Shown in pieces: positions 13,898 through 14,396 of a stretch of DNA of 14,396 nucleotides. Every line of letters begins with the position of its first letter. Position 1 is the stretch's first letter. The DNA lies in NCBI GenBank assembly GCA_903920925.1, contig CAIXOA010000144.1, forward strand, positions 1 through 14,396. Reading direction: 5' to 3'. The notes beneath the pieces were generated by a model. That model saw only the letters and a program-made list of their open reading frames with translations, searched no databases and was not told where the DNA came from. The stretch is from an uncultured Microcaldota archaeon. GTDB lineage: Archaea; Micrarchaeota; Micrarchaeia; Anstonellales; Bilamarchaeaceae. Both the position numbers and the translations under genes were made by a program.

Positions 13898-14396
13898 ATG
13901 GGATTCACGGAGGCGGCGCCAGGCCACGCTTCGATGGCGAGGGGGCTTGCGGCGCGTGCGGTGGAACTTGCAAAAGAAGGAAGGCGCACGGAAAGCGAGC
14001 GCATGTTCAGGAGGGCATTCGGGCAGGTGCGCGAGGTTAGGGGGCCGCTCGGGAACACCAGGAACGATGTGGGCGAGCGCTCGAAATTGGCGACGGTGCT
14101 CGCGGACAAGGCGGTCGGGGCGGGGCTGAGCGCCACATTTGCGGTGGAGATGTGGAAGTTCGGGTGCAATTCGGACGCGCTGGATGAAGACGAGAGGGGC
14201 GCGACCCACATGTTTTATCCGGTCGAGATAATGGCGATGGCGGCGAGGGAAAGGGGCGGCATAGCGAAGGAGGAGGATGCGGCGCCCCCCGCGGTCTGCG
14301 AGGTTGAGAAGGAAATGACGATGCCACTGCCATGGCCGCTGAATGTTCTGGTGTCGGCCTGGCGGAACCTATTTTTTGGCGAAGGCGAAACCGGCA
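13898..14396 (+). CDS. Unrecognised protein, 3' end outside the window
   Basis: ATG 13898 opens a frame with no stop in the remaining 499 bases, giving 166 residues and continuing past the window. Codons end mostly in G or C like the neighbouring core genes, and the start is well placed after a TATA-like box, so I take it as real. The product has no signal peptide. Residues about 10-45 form a charged amphipathic helix pair (A-R-A-V-E-L-A-K-E-G-R-R, then E-R-M-F-R-R-A-F) that resembles a TPR-like hairpin. Residues 60-120 are also mostly helical, with C90. An acidic stretch (123-140) is followed by a more hydrophobic segment, P-L-P-W-P-L-N-V-L-V-S-A-W, at about 143-155. I do not recognise the family. 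A cytoplasmic or membrane-associated helical protein is as far as the sequence goes. Confidence 0.7.
   Translation, partial: MGFTEAAPGHASMARGLAARAVELAKEGRRTESERMFRRAFGQVREVRGPLGNTRNDVGERSKLATVLADKAVGAGLSATFAVEMWKFGCNSDALDEDERGATHMFYPVEIMAMAARERGGIAKEEDAAPPAVCEVEKEMTMPLPWPLNVLVSAWRNLFFGEGETG

Overview
This window is a densely packed piece of an archaeal chromosome. The evidence for an archaeon is EF-1 alpha followed directly by ribosomal protein S10, an NMD3-type zinc protein, the archaeal form of tyrosyl-tRNA synthetase, a DUF2070 membrane protein, and start codons that sit about 25-28 bases after TATA-like boxes with no room for a leader. The surface proteins (CARDB/PKD repeats, Thr-rich stalks, cysteine-rich lipoproteins) and the tight packing would suit a small-genome DPANN-type lineage, but the phylum cannot be fixed from this sequence alone.

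Layout. 1-627 (+) is the C-terminal part of a flippase-like (UPF0104/YbhN) membrane protein. It converges with NMD3 (630-1256, -), with only 2 bases between their stop codons. Upstream on the minus strand is a two-gene envelope operon, a small lipoprotein (4795-5292) followed by a 1163-residue secreted CARDB/PKD protein (1294-4785). The lipoprotein is divergent from a protein-L-isoaspartate methyltransferase (5345-6004, +). Next come a DUF2070 seven-helix membrane protein (6038-7804) and tyrS (7815-8879), probably co-transcribed. tyrS meets a purine-type 5'-methylthionucleoside phosphorylase (8876-9592, -) tail to tail, sharing a CTAG that gives both genes their TAG stop. The phosphorylase is divergent from the EF-1 alpha/S10 operon (9752-11345, +), whose upstream region holds three inverted repeats and a 12-codon reading frame. 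A Mut7-C RNase-like gene (11410-11895) and tRNA-Thr(GGT) (11906-11977) follow.

The last part is accessory in character: a lipoprotein HtrA-like serine protease flanked by cysteine-rich modules (12074-13363, +); a small Thr-rich surface protein on the minus strand (13401-13809) that is broken by a single extra base; and an unrecognised gene (13898 to the window end, +) that has no stop in the window.

The central block is housekeeping translation and nucleotide salvage (tRNA charging, elongation factor, ribosomal protein, tRNA, NMD3). Both ends are envelope functions. Genes at transcript starts mostly look leaderless. CARDB and EF-1 alpha carry clear Shine-Dalgarno sequences matching the archaeal 16S tail. 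No CRISPR array, insertion sequence, integrase or replication origin is visible. The largest intergenic gap is 159 bases (9593-9751). The points most worth a second look are the frameshifted Thr-rich surface gene, the structured leader of EF-1 alpha, the cysteine-module protease, and the unrecognised gene at the right edge.
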